Below are positions 40,556-48,307 of a stretch of DNA of 62,447 bases, in pieces. Both the position numbers and the translations under genes were made by a program. Under the pieces are notes generated by a model. It did no database searches. It saw nothing but the letters and a program-made list of their open reading frames with translations, and was not told where the DNA came from. This DNA is from Streptomyces phyllanthi (GTDB lineage Bacteria; Actinomycetota; Actinomycetes; Streptomycetales; Streptomycetaceae): NCBI RefSeq assembly GCF_009377205.1, contig NZ_VJZE01000009.1, positions 1-62,447 of the forward strand, given 5' to 3'. Numbering within the stretch: position 1 is the first letter of the stretch; each line of letters begins with the position of its first letter.

Positions 40556-42679
40556 ATGCCTCAAGTCGTGATCACGGGGATCGGCTGTGTATCGCCTTTC
40601 GGTAATGGATTGAATGCTTTCATCAACGGTCTGCACGAAGGGCGGGATACGGAGGAACCAAAAACCTTCTCGACCGAGAACTACAGAATTCACGGCGTTT
40701 ACCATGCGGAAACCCCGGATATTCGCCCTGGCGCCCGGGACTTTCCTCACGCATTGGCACTCCAGGCACTCACCGAGGCCATGGACGATGCGGATGTGGA
40801 ACGCGGCCGGTTTCCGGAATGTGGTCTGGCATTGGCCTCCACGAGTGCCGGCTGGCACCTTCCCGGTGAATCGCTCGATCCAGGGCGGCTGTCGACGGCA
40901 GCAGAAGACGATGCCGTGCTCCTGCTCAAGCAAGGTCCTGGCCTCGTTCTCGCCGAGGAGTGGCGGCTCGACGGCCCTCACTGCACGACTTCGTCGGCCT
41001 GCGCCGCCTCAACGGGGGCGGTGGCCTGGGCCATGGAACGCATTCGGCGCCAGGAAACGCCCCTGATGGCGGTCGGTGCCGTGGACGTACTCACCGAGGT
41101 CGTCTTCGCCGGCTTCCACTCGATGAGGCTCCTGTCCCCCACGACCACGCGTCCCTTCGCGTCCCGTCGCTCCGGCTTCGTCCTCGCCGAAGGCGCTGCC
41201 TTCGTGATCCTGGAGGAGGCCGAGCATGCGAGGAAACGGGGTGCCACGGCCCTGGCGGCTCTCACCGGATGGGGCGGCAGCAGTGACGCCTCGCACCTCA
41301 CCACTCCCAGCGCTGACGGCATCGCCAGATCGCTGCGGGCGGCACTCACCGACGGGGGGCGCGCCGCCGAGGACATCCGTGTTTACCACGCGCACGGAAC
41401 CGCGTCCGCCGCCAGCGACATCGCCGAGGCGGATGCGGTCGCCAAGACACTGGCACCGGCAGGAGGATCACTGCGCGCCACCGCCATCAAGGGCATGTGC
41501 GGGCACACCGAGGGAGCCGCGGGCCTGTTCTCGGTCATCGCCGCGGTGGAATGCGCTCGTCGCGATCGGCTTCCTCCGCTCCGCGACGCCGATCAGATGG
41601 ATCCCCGCTGCGCGGTCCTCTCCTCGGCCACGAACGAGCAATCAAATTCCTCTGCCCTCCCCGCACTGGTACACGCGTCGGGTTTCGGTGGGGCGAACTG
41701 CACGGTCCTCGTGGACAGGCCGGATGTCCGGCAGCTCGAATCCCGCCCCGGTGCGCGAGTGGTCATCCGACTGGCGGCTCAGGCGGACTCCGTGCACGGT
41801 GTCCGCACCACGCTGTTCGCGCCTGCGGCAGAGCCCTCGACTCCGCCGCGGGTCTCCCCATGGGAACGGACCGTCGCACCGGACAGAGTGACGGAACTCC
41901 TCGCCGAGGCAACCGGCGCGGCGCTCGGCTCGGTCACTTTGGACCTCGCGGAAAGGATTCGTGGCGGAGGTCTGCTCACCGGCACGGCGTTCGGCGGCCA
42001 GGCCCACCACGCCCGTATGCACGCCGCCCTCGGCAAGGCCCGGGGCCGGGGCGTGGATCCCCTGGACTTCGCCCGGTCGACGTTCAACGTGCCCGCCTCC
42101 CAATGTTCGATCGCCTACGGAATCCAGGGGCGTGTCGAGTCCTACATCGGCGGCTCGGCAGGGGTGGAAGCGCTGCTGTCGGCCATCGACCTGGTGGCCG
42201 CCGGCCGGTGCGACGCCCTGCTCGCAGCCGGCTACGACGCCCCGGAGAACCGCTTGTGGCGCATGGCCACGGAACCGGCCGTGCCTGCCGCCGCCACGGT
42301 GTTACTGGTCGAGGCGGAATCGGCCGCGGGTGCCCCGGCGATCGAAGTGGCGGGGCACAGGCGCCTCGCCCCCACGACCCGGCAGCGGACGGCCACAGCC
42401 TTGCACGCCGCGGTACTGGCTCTCGACGAGTCCGATCCGGTCGAGGAGATCTGGCTGGACGCCTCGGGTCTGACACCCGGCCAGGAGGAGTCGTTCCTGG
42501 GTATCGAAAGCCGTCACTGCCGAGTGCTGCGGTCCCTGGCAGGTGCGGCGTCGCCTCTGGACCAGCACGTGGCGGCCATGGCCCGTCTGCTCGCCGGCGA
42601 GGCGCGTGCGCTGACCCTGGTCACCACAGCACCCCATGCCGCGTCGGCGGCCATCCGGTATCAGAGGACCCTGCCATGA
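40556..42679 (+). CDS. ketosynthase fused to a second KS-like (CLF-like) half
   Basis: A 707-residue protein. Residues 1-390 form a full beta-ketoacyl synthase with the nucleophile in TSSACAAST (Cys149) and histidines in HAHGT (His280) and GMCGHTEGAAG (His317). Residues about 400-707 form a second thiolase-like half, in which FNVPASQCSIAYGIQG occupies the active-site region and YIGGSAGVEALLSAIDLV follows, without the His motifs. It resembles a KS plus chain-length-factor-like partner in one chain, which is unusual. A TTA (bldA) codon lies at 42302-42304. It is coupled to the next gene by ATGA. Probable role: Claisen-type extension or acyl transfer between the cluster carriers. Confidence 0.85.
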   Translation: MPQVVITGIGCVSPFGNGLNAFINGLHEGRDTEEPKTFSTENYRIHGVYHAETPDIRPGARDFPHALALQALTEAMDDADVERGRFPECGLALASTSAGWHLPGESLDPGRLSTAAEDDAVLLLKQGPGLVLAEEWRLDGPHCTTSSACAASTGAVAWAMERIRRQETPLMAVGAVDVLTEVVFAGFHSMRLLSPTTTRPFASRRSGFVLAEGAAFVILEEAEHARKRGATALAALTGWGGSSDASHLTTPSADGIARSLRAALTDGGRAAEDIRVYHAHGTASAASDIAEADAVAKTLAPAGGSLRATAIKGMCGHTEGAAGLFSVIAAVECARRDRLPPLRDADQMDPRCAVLSSATNEQSNSSALPALVHASGFGGANCTVLVDRPDVRQLESRPGARVVIRLAAQADSVHGVRTTLFAPAAEPSTPPRVSPWERTVAPDRVTELLAEATGAALGSVTLDLAERIRGGGLLTGTAFGGQAHHARMHAALGKARGRGVDPLDFARSTFNVPASQCSIAYGIQGRVESYIGGSAGVEALLSAIDLVAAGRCDALLAAGYDAPENRLWRMATEPAVPAAATVLLVEAESAAGAPAIEVAGHRRLAPTTRQRTATALHAAVLALDESDPVEEIWLDASGLTPGQEESFLGIESRHCRVLRSLAGAASPLDQHVAAMARLLAGEARALTLVTTAPHAASAAIRYQRTLP

Positions 42680-44118
42680 GCGATGTCTTCGTCGCGATGG
42701 TGCGCGACCACGCCCAGCGACTCCCTCACCAGCCGGCGCTGGCCGACAGCGACCGTTCCTACACCTGGCAGGAGCTCGACCGTGCGGTCAAGCACCGCGC
42801 ACGCGCCCTGCCGGCGGCACACGAGATGCCGACACCGGTCGTGGCGCTCCATCGCCCGGGCGACTGTGAGTGGGTGGTCGACTTCCTGGCGCTGAGGTCC
42901 AACGGCGTCACCGTCATCAGCTTCCCCTCGGCGACGCCCCTGGCCTCGGTCCTGCGGCAGGCTGCGGAGATCCGGGCCGCGGGTGTCGTGGCCGGGCGGG
43001 GTGAACTGACGCCGTGTCGGCCGGACGGCTCCACGGCGCCCGCCCCGTGGTGGCGCGACATCTCGGTCGTCCAGCTGACGTCCGGTACGACCGGCGAGGC
43101 GCTGGGAGTGCCCCGAAGCGAAGAGAACCTGCTGGACGAGGCCCGGTCGGTGGCCGAAGCCCTGAAACTCACGCCGTCGTCTCCCGTGCTCTGCGGCACT
43201 CCGGTGGCGCACAGCTTCGCATCGGGGCTGTTCCTGGCCGCACTCGTGACAGGCGCCCCCACGGTGCTCGTTCCGTTCTTCCAACCCGCCGCCGTCTCCC
43301 TGCTGGCCGAACGCCACAGACCACGGCTCATATGCGGCACCCCGTACGTCTTCCGCAGCCTGATGCGAGACAGGCGTCGCTCCGGTGAGGCGCTGTCGAG
43401 GGTGGAGATACCCATGACCGGGGGTGCCCCGCTCCACGAAGGCCTCGCCGGGGCGTGGCTGGAGCAGTTCGGTGTTCCGTTGGTCCAGGAGTACGGGCTG
43501 TCCGAGGGGGGCATCGCGACGATGAACCTCTCGCACTCCCGTCAGTTCCCGACGTCCGTGGGCCCGGCGGTGCCCGGCGTCGACATCCATGTGGTGGACG
43601 ACCAGGGCAGGGTCCTCGGACCAGGAGTCCAGGGCCACATCGTCATCAGGCGCAGGGGGAACCCCACCCACTACGTCGGTGCCGGAGGAACGACGTTGCC
43701 CACGCCCAGCCGTACGCCGACGGAAGGTGCCGAGATCGACACCGGCGACCTGGGCCGTCTGGACGAACGAGGGCTGCTGTACCTGAGCGGCCGGACCAAG
43801 GCCGTCATCAACGTGGCGGGGGCCAAGGTCTCTCCCAGATCGGTGGAATCGGCGCTGCTCGAACACCACACCGTCGACGACGTCGTGGTCCTCGGCGTTC
43901 CCGACGACCAGCGCGGTGAGGCCGTCGCCGCAGTCGTCGAGGGCGACCCGGACACGGTGTCCGTGGAGCATCTGGCGGGTCATCTGCGCGAGCGGCTGAG
44001 CCCCGTCATGGTGCCTCGGCGCTGGCACGTCGTTCCCCGACTGCCGCGCACCGCCTCGGGAAAGCCGGACCTCCGCGCCATCCGCCTCCACTTCGACAAG
44101 GACGTCACACCATGCTGA
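42676..44118 (+). CDS. AMP-dependent acyl/aryl ligase
   Basis: A 480-residue ANL-superfamily adenylating enzyme. Core motifs: A3 LTSGTTGEALGVPRS (about 121-135), A5 QEYGLSEGG, A7 DTGDLGRLDERGLLYLSGR, A8 NVAGAKVSPRSVE, and the catalytic lysine in A10 RTASGKPDLR. It has no fused carrier domain, so it must load a free acid onto an ACP or CoA. It overlaps the KS stop by ATGA and the next gene by seven bases. It probably activates the starter or tailoring acid for the second ACP. Confidence 0.9.
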   Translation: MSDVFVAMVRDHAQRLPHQPALADSDRSYTWQELDRAVKHRARALPAAHEMPTPVVALHRPGDCEWVVDFLALRSNGVTVISFPSATPLASVLRQAAEIRAAGVVAGRGELTPCRPDGSTAPAPWWRDISVVQLTSGTTGEALGVPRSEENLLDEARSVAEALKLTPSSPVLCGTPVAHSFASGLFLAALVTGAPTVLVPFFQPAAVSLLAERHRPRLICGTPYVFRSLMRDRRRSGEALSRVEIPMTGGAPLHEGLAGAWLEQFGVPLVQEYGLSEGGIATMNLSHSRQFPTSVGPAVPGVDIHVVDDQGRVLGPGVQGHIVIRRRGNPTHYVGAGGTTLPTPSRTPTEGAEIDTGDLGRLDERGLLYLSGRTKAVINVAGAKVSPRSVESALLEHHTVDDVVVLGVPDDQRGEAVAAVVEGDPDTVSVEHLAGHLRERLSPVMVPRRWHVVPRLPRTASGKPDLRAIRLHFDKDVTPC

Positions 44119-44675
44119 GAGATGTGTACCGCAAGGCCGGCGTGCTGGACACCGGCTCCTACCTCACCACTGTCAATGAACTGTGCGACCAGCTTCCGGC
44201 GCTCCGCCCCGAACTGCTGTGGTACGTGGCGTCGCATCTGCGGGCCCGCGTCGACCTGAACTCCATCAGCAAGATCCTTGTCGAGGAGGACAAGGGCGCC
44301 CCGATCGGCACGGCCGTCTCGCTGCTGTCCGGTCTGCCGCTCGCCATGGCCCGGCACTACACCTACGCGTTCCCCAGCCTGCGCGTCGACTTCTCGAGCG
44401 AGTACGACCGCAGCACCCTGCACGTCAACGGCATCGTGGCCGGAGACCGGGTCTGCATCGTGGACGACACCCTGTCCACCGGCGGGACCGTCGCGGCACT
44501 CGTCCGAGCCGTGCGGGCGGAGGGCGCGACCGTGGAGCACGTCGCCGTCGTGGTGGAGAAGGCCGGGAACGGCGGCCGGGAACTTCTGGAGGACGAACTG
44601 GGCGTCGCCGTGCACTCGTTGCTCAGCATCAAGGTCGTACCGGACGGCGTACACGTACTCGAAGGGATCGCCTGA
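44112..44675 (+). CDS. type I phosphoribosyltransferase (purine/APRT-like)
   Basis: A 187-residue PRTase-fold protein. The PRPP-binding loop is VCIVDDTLSTGGTVAAL (about 114-130). The upstream flexible-loop region is LVEEDKGAPIGTAVSLLSGLP, the position of the pyrophosphate and hood elements in adenine/xanthine PRTases. It overlaps the ligase gene by seven bases. It would couple a nucleobase-like molecule to PRPP, or release one. Together with three further nucleotide enzymes it implies that the cluster makes or uses a nucleotide. Confidence 0.85.
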   Translation: MLRDVYRKAGVLDTGSYLTTVNELCDQLPALRPELLWYVASHLRARVDLNSISKILVEEDKGAPIGTAVSLLSGLPLAMARHYTYAFPSLRVDFSSEYDRSTLHVNGIVAGDRVCIVDDTLSTGGTVAALVRAVRAEGATVEHVAVVVEKAGNGGRELLEDELGVAVHSLLSIKVVPDGVHVLEGIA

Positions 44676-44677
44676 CC

Positions 44678-45361
44678 ATGGCCTCGGCACCGACCGGCGA
44701 CACGGCCATCCCCCTGCCTCGGCTGCGGGAGCCGGATCACCCCGGGTTCCTGCTGGTGATCGAGGGAACCGACGGAGCAGGCAAGAGCACCCTGCTGAAT
44801 CGGGTCACGCACCGCCTGCAGAGCACCGGACACGACGTGCTCACGACCTTTCAGCCGACACCGGCCACTCGAGCCCACGGCGTCTTCCGGGCCCTCTCCG
44901 AAAGCGGCGGCGCCGATCTCGATCTCTACCGGGCGCTGTACCTGCTGACACTGGGCGACCGGCTCTTCCATGTCGACACGGTCGTCATGCCGCACCTGCG
45001 GGCAGGCGGTGTGGTGATCTGCGATCGGTACGTGTACACCACCATGGCCAACATCATGGCCCGGGAGCAGCAGTTCGAGCCTTGGTTCGCGGAAGCAGCC
45101 GGGCATCTGCTGCGGCCCGATCTGAGCGTCCTCGCGCACTGTCCGCTGGACATCGCCGTCCAGCGCATCCGTTCCCGGCCGGAGGAAGTGGACCGGCCGA
45201 TCGACCTCGACCACATGGGCCGGGTCCATCAGGCCTTCCGCACCCTCGAGAAGGACGGCTGGCTCAGAGGCATCGACACATCCGTCCACGGGATCGACGA
45301 GTGTGCGGACCTCGTGACGGGCTGGGTGGCGGACGGGCTCTCCCACCGGTCGGCGAGATGA
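44678..45361 (+). CDS. thymidylate-kinase-like nucleotide kinase
   Basis: A 227-residue P-loop kinase with Walker A EGTDGAGKSTLL (about 29-40), the DRY-type motif ICDRYVYTTMAN, and a lid region RIRSRPEEVDRPIDLDHM. These are dTMP-kinase features, though the DRY region has YVYTT where housekeeping enzymes usually have an S/T-x-A-Y-Q pattern, and a 25-residue N-terminal extension is present. It starts two bases after the PRTase stop. A role in phosphorylating an unusual nucleotide made by the neighbouring enzymes is inferred. Confidence 0.85.
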   Translation: MASAPTGDTAIPLPRLREPDHPGFLLVIEGTDGAGKSTLLNRVTHRLQSTGHDVLTTFQPTPATRAHGVFRALSESGGADLDLYRALYLLTLGDRLFHVDTVVMPHLRAGGVVICDRYVYTTMANIMAREQQFEPWFAEAAGHLLRPDLSVLAHCPLDIAVQRIRSRPEEVDRPIDLDHMGRVHQAFRTLEKDGWLRGIDTSVHGIDECADLVTGWVADGLSHRSAR

Positions 45362-45909
45362 CCCTTGAGCTGGCCGCCCTCGTGGCGGATGCCTCACCCT
45401 TCGTCACGGGCGAGCGCAGTGACGGGACCGTACTCCCCGACTACTTCGACGGCCACCGCGTGCTGGGGAACCCGGCACTGCTCACGCGCGTGGCCGACGC
45501 CCTCGCCCGGCGGGTCCAGCAGGTCGGCGCCGACTTCGTCGCCGGTGAGGCCACCGCGGGCAGCAGCCTGGCGGTCGCGGTCTCCCTGGCGTCGCTGCGC
45601 CACGGTGGCGGCACACCGTCCCGCATTGTGCGACGCGAGTCCAAGCCCTACGGAGTAACAGGAATACTGGGCACCGGTGTCCCGCCCGGCAGCAGCTTCG
45701 CCCTGGTCGACGACGTAGCGGGAACCGGGGCGAGCCTGGAGCGAAGCACCCGTCGGCTCCGACGCATGGGGCACCGTGTCGTGGGCGCGTGGGTCATCGT
45801 GGACCGGCACGCCGGCGCTGCGGAGCGCTTGGCTCGACTGGGCGTTCCGCTGTCCGCCCTTTTGACCCTGGACCAGATCAAATCAGCAAGGACGGCTAGT
45901 ACAGCATGA
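45358..45909 (+). CDS. orotate-phosphoribosyltransferase-like protein
   Basis: A 183-residue type I PRTase. The OPRT-like elements are DFVAGEATAGSSLAVAVSLA (about 58-77), VRRESKPYGVTG, where OPRTs have RKxxKxHG, and the PRPP loop FALVDDVAGTGASLERSTRRL, followed by AWVIVDRHAGAAERLARLGVPLSALLTLD, typical of PyrE ends (given as family pattern). The ATG overlaps the kinase stop by ATGA. It is a second, different PRTase in the same operon, so two bases or two steps are handled. It is not beside other pyr genes. Confidence 0.85.
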   Translation: MTLELAALVADASPFVTGERSDGTVLPDYFDGHRVLGNPALLTRVADALARRVQQVGADFVAGEATAGSSLAVAVSLASLRHGGGTPSRIVRRESKPYGVTGILGTGVPPGSSFALVDDVAGTGASLERSTRRLRRMGHRVVGAWVIVDRHAGAAERLARLGVPLSALLTLDQIKSARTASTA

Positions 45910-46589
45910 AGAATCTCGCAGCGTTGCTCTCGGAGAATCCCTATCCGGGGCGCGGTGTCCTGTGCGCACGCACCCTCTCGGGCGAGGTGGTGGGTGGCTA
46001 CTTCCTCACCGGGCGCAGTCCGGCCTCACGGGACCGAGCCGTACGGATCGACGGGGACGAGCTGGTGGTGGCGCCGGCGACAGTGACGGAACACGACCCC
46101 CTGCGCCACTACGTCGCGGCAGAGGCCACCGAGGACTGGCTGGTCTTCGGCAACGGTGAACAGGTGTCGACGGTGACCGGCCGGCTGCGGCGCGGCGTCT
46201 GTGCGGCCGAGGCGCTGGACGACCTCGAGTACGAGCCCGACCCGCCCATCCTCACGTCCCGCGTCACGGCCCTCCTGAGCAGGGACGGAGGTCGCACCGC
46301 CGTGCTCGGCGCGGCACGGCCGAGCAGCGGTGCCCGCACATCGACCAACATCATGACGCTCACCGTCCGCGACCTCGAACCGGGCGACGCCGTGTTGCTG
46401 ACGACGTACCAGTCCGACGGTCAGAACGTCTCGGTGGCCGTGCCCTTCACCGAGGCGAGCACCGGAGCCGAGGACGCGGGACAACTGCTGGAGGAGATCT
46501 GGAACGGTCTGAACGACCGCTACCGGATCGCGGTCGCGGTACTGGATCCCGCAAAGGGCCCGGGCAACGCCCTCATCCGGGCCTCCTGA
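45906..46589 (+). CDS. PurO-type IMP cyclohydrolase homologue
   Basis: A 227-residue protein of the archaeal-type IMP cyclohydrolase family (COG3363). The start ENPYPGRGVLCARTLSGEVVG and YFLTGRSPASRDRAVR carry the family's NPYPGRG and GRSxxSRxR signatures; SGARTSTNIMTL and YQSDGQNVSVAVPF are later conserved blocks. PurO closes the formyl-aminoimidazole ring of FAICAR to IMP. Bacteria normally use PurH, so a free PurO homologue in a biosynthetic operon suggests a purine-like ring closure in secondary metabolism. Coupled to the PRTase by ATGA; last gene of the operon. Confidence 0.85.
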   Translation: MKNLAALLSENPYPGRGVLCARTLSGEVVGGYFLTGRSPASRDRAVRIDGDELVVAPATVTEHDPLRHYVAAEATEDWLVFGNGEQVSTVTGRLRRGVCAAEALDDLEYEPDPPILTSRVTALLSRDGGRTAVLGAARPSSGARTSTNIMTLTVRDLEPGDAVLLTTYQSDGQNVSVAVPFTEASTGAEDAGQLLEEIWNGLNDRYRIAVAVLDPAKGPGNALIRAS

Positions 46590-47161
46590 CCGCCTCCCCC
46601 TCCCCCGGCCCGAAGTCGTCCCGGCAGTTTCCTTTCCACTGCAGGGGCGACGGGCCGCACCGGGGCGGACCCCCGGCCGCCACCCGCGGGCCCCAGGGCC
46701 TGCTCGATCCGGTAGGGCAGGCCGCCGGTGGCCGTGGCGTCGCGGGCGGCCGGCTCCGGCTTCGCCCCCGTACCTGACGCAGAGGGGCCCTGCCGCCGGC
46801 GAAGGTCGGTGAGGACGTACGGTCCGGGCCCGCCCTCCAGCCCCCCGTGTTGTCCGGGCAGGCCGAGGCATGGACCTTCCAACTTCCGGCGAGCCCATGG
46901 CCGCGTACAGTCAGGCGATGGCCTCAGGGTTGTCGGGCACGATCCCCCGGCCGGCTGAGGCCGTCGACGCGCCCCTCGGCGGTGGTGTCCCGCAATCCGC
47001 GCTCCGCCCGGCCACGCGGGCTGCGCCGCCGGCTACCGGGTGAACCCGCCGGCCGCCGCCGTCCGCATGGGGACTCACTGCCGGGGTTCTCGCACCGCAG
47101 ACGCCCGGGAAGTGGGCCTAGGCTGTTGCCAGGGCCCGAGAAATAGGGGAAGCAAGGGATC
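46590..47161. other. 572-base intergenic region, no gene recognised
   Basis: Very G+C-rich sequence between the PurO homologue and the LacI gene. Open frames exist on both strands, but none has an RBS, family motif or normal composition. AGGGGAAG lies just before the LacI start. Confidence 0.5.
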
Positions 47162-48223
47162 ATGGCGATTGGGGACAAGCCCGTGTCCAGACGGCCCCGG
47201 CCGTCGATGGCGGATGTCGCCCGTCACGCCGGTGTCGCGCCGCAGACGGTCTCGCGCGTGTCCAACGGCCACAGCAACGTCGATCCGGCGACCAGGCAGC
47301 GGGTCGTGGAGTCGATGCAGGCGCTGGGCTACCGGCCGAACGGAGCCGCACGCGCGCTCAAGAGCGGGCGGTTCAACACGATCGGTGTCATCACGTTCAC
47401 GCTCAGGACGTTCGGCAATACGCGCACGCTCGACGCCATCGCCGAGGAAGCCGCACGCGCCAAGTACGCCGTCACCCTCATCCCCGTCTCGGACCCGACC
47501 ATGGGCAGGGTTTCCGGTGCCTACGACCGGCTCAGCGAGGCGGCCGTCGACGGAGTGATCCTCATCTTCGAGGCGCATCTCCTGGACAATGCGGAGTTCA
47601 GCCTCCCACCAGGGGTTCCGATGGTGGTGGTCGACTCCGATACCGGCCCCGGCTACACCGTGGTGGACACCGATCAGGCACAGGGCGCTCGTCAGGCCAC
47701 GGAGCACCTGCTGGAACTCGGCCACCGGCAGGTATGGCACATCGCCGGACCCCCGACCTCGTTCTCCGCGGCCCATCGGGTCGAGTCCTGGCAGCGCACC
47801 CTGCAGGACGTCGGCATCGTCCCGCCCCCGGTGCTGTACGGCGACTGGACCACCAGATCCGGATACGAGCACGGGCTGACCCTGGGGCGCAGGCCGGAGG
47901 TCACGGCGATCTTCGCCGCGAACGACCATATGGCGCTCGGTGTCATGCGTGCCCTGCACGAGCTCGGCCGCCGGATTCCCGACGACGTCAGCGTGGTGGG
48001 GTTCGATGACATGGAGGAAACCCATGCCTTCTGGCCGCCGCTGACCACCGTGCGGCAGGACTTCGCCGCGGTCGGCCGGCTCAGCCTTCAGAAGCTGCTG
48101 AGCAAGATCGGCCGTACCGGGCCCGACATGATCGACAAGACCTTGGTCCCCACCCGGCTGGTGGTCCGCGCGAGCACCGGAGCGCCACCGCCCTCGCCGG
48201 AAGGCGAAGCGCGGCGGCGCTGA
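47162..48223 (+). CDS. LacI-family transcriptional regulator
   Basis: A 353-residue repressor. The N-terminal helix-turn-helix MADVARHAGVAPQTVSRVSNG (in part; about 16-36) and hinge YRPNGAARALKSGR are classical. The periplasmic-binding-like sensor follows (about 65-345) with VDGVILIFEAHL, AIFAANDHMALGVMRAL and SVVGFDDMEE. RBS AGGGGAAGC precedes the ATG. It is convergent with the GH5 glycosidase gene, which carries a LacI-style palindrome upstream, so it probably represses that gene until a sugar is sensed. Confidence 0.93.
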   Translation: MAIGDKPVSRRPRPSMADVARHAGVAPQTVSRVSNGHSNVDPATRQRVVESMQALGYRPNGAARALKSGRFNTIGVITFTLRTFGNTRTLDAIAEEAARAKYAVTLIPVSDPTMGRVSGAYDRLSEAAVDGVILIFEAHLLDNAEFSLPPGVPMVVVDSDTGPGYTVVDTDQAQGARQATEHLLELGHRQVWHIAGPPTSFSAAHRVESWQRTLQDVGIVPPPVLYGDWTTRSGYEHGLTLGRRPEVTAIFAANDHMALGVMRALHELGRRIPDDVSVVGFDDMEETHAFWPPLTTVRQDFAAVGRLSLQKLLSKIGRTGPDMIDKTLVPTRLVVRASTGAPPPSPEGEARRR

Positions 48224-48224
48224 C

Positions 48225-48264
48225 CCGCACGGGCCCGGCGAGGGTACGCGAAGGGCCCGTGCGG
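48225..48264. terminator. bidirectional terminator hairpin
   Basis: CCGCACGGGCCC (48225-48236) and GGGCCCGTGCGG (48253-48264) form a perfect 12-bp stem with a 16-base loop in the 84-base gap between the convergent lacI-type and GH5 genes. Confidence 0.8.
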
Positions 48265-48307
48265 TGTGGATCACTGGATCAGCGGTCGACGTGAACGGGT
48301 GCCGGCG

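Noticed and set aside
46590..47161. Possible gene remnant on the minus strand (GGLPYRIEQALG)
   Set aside because: A few residues look natural, but no family could be named and the frame is otherwise Gly/Arg noise.
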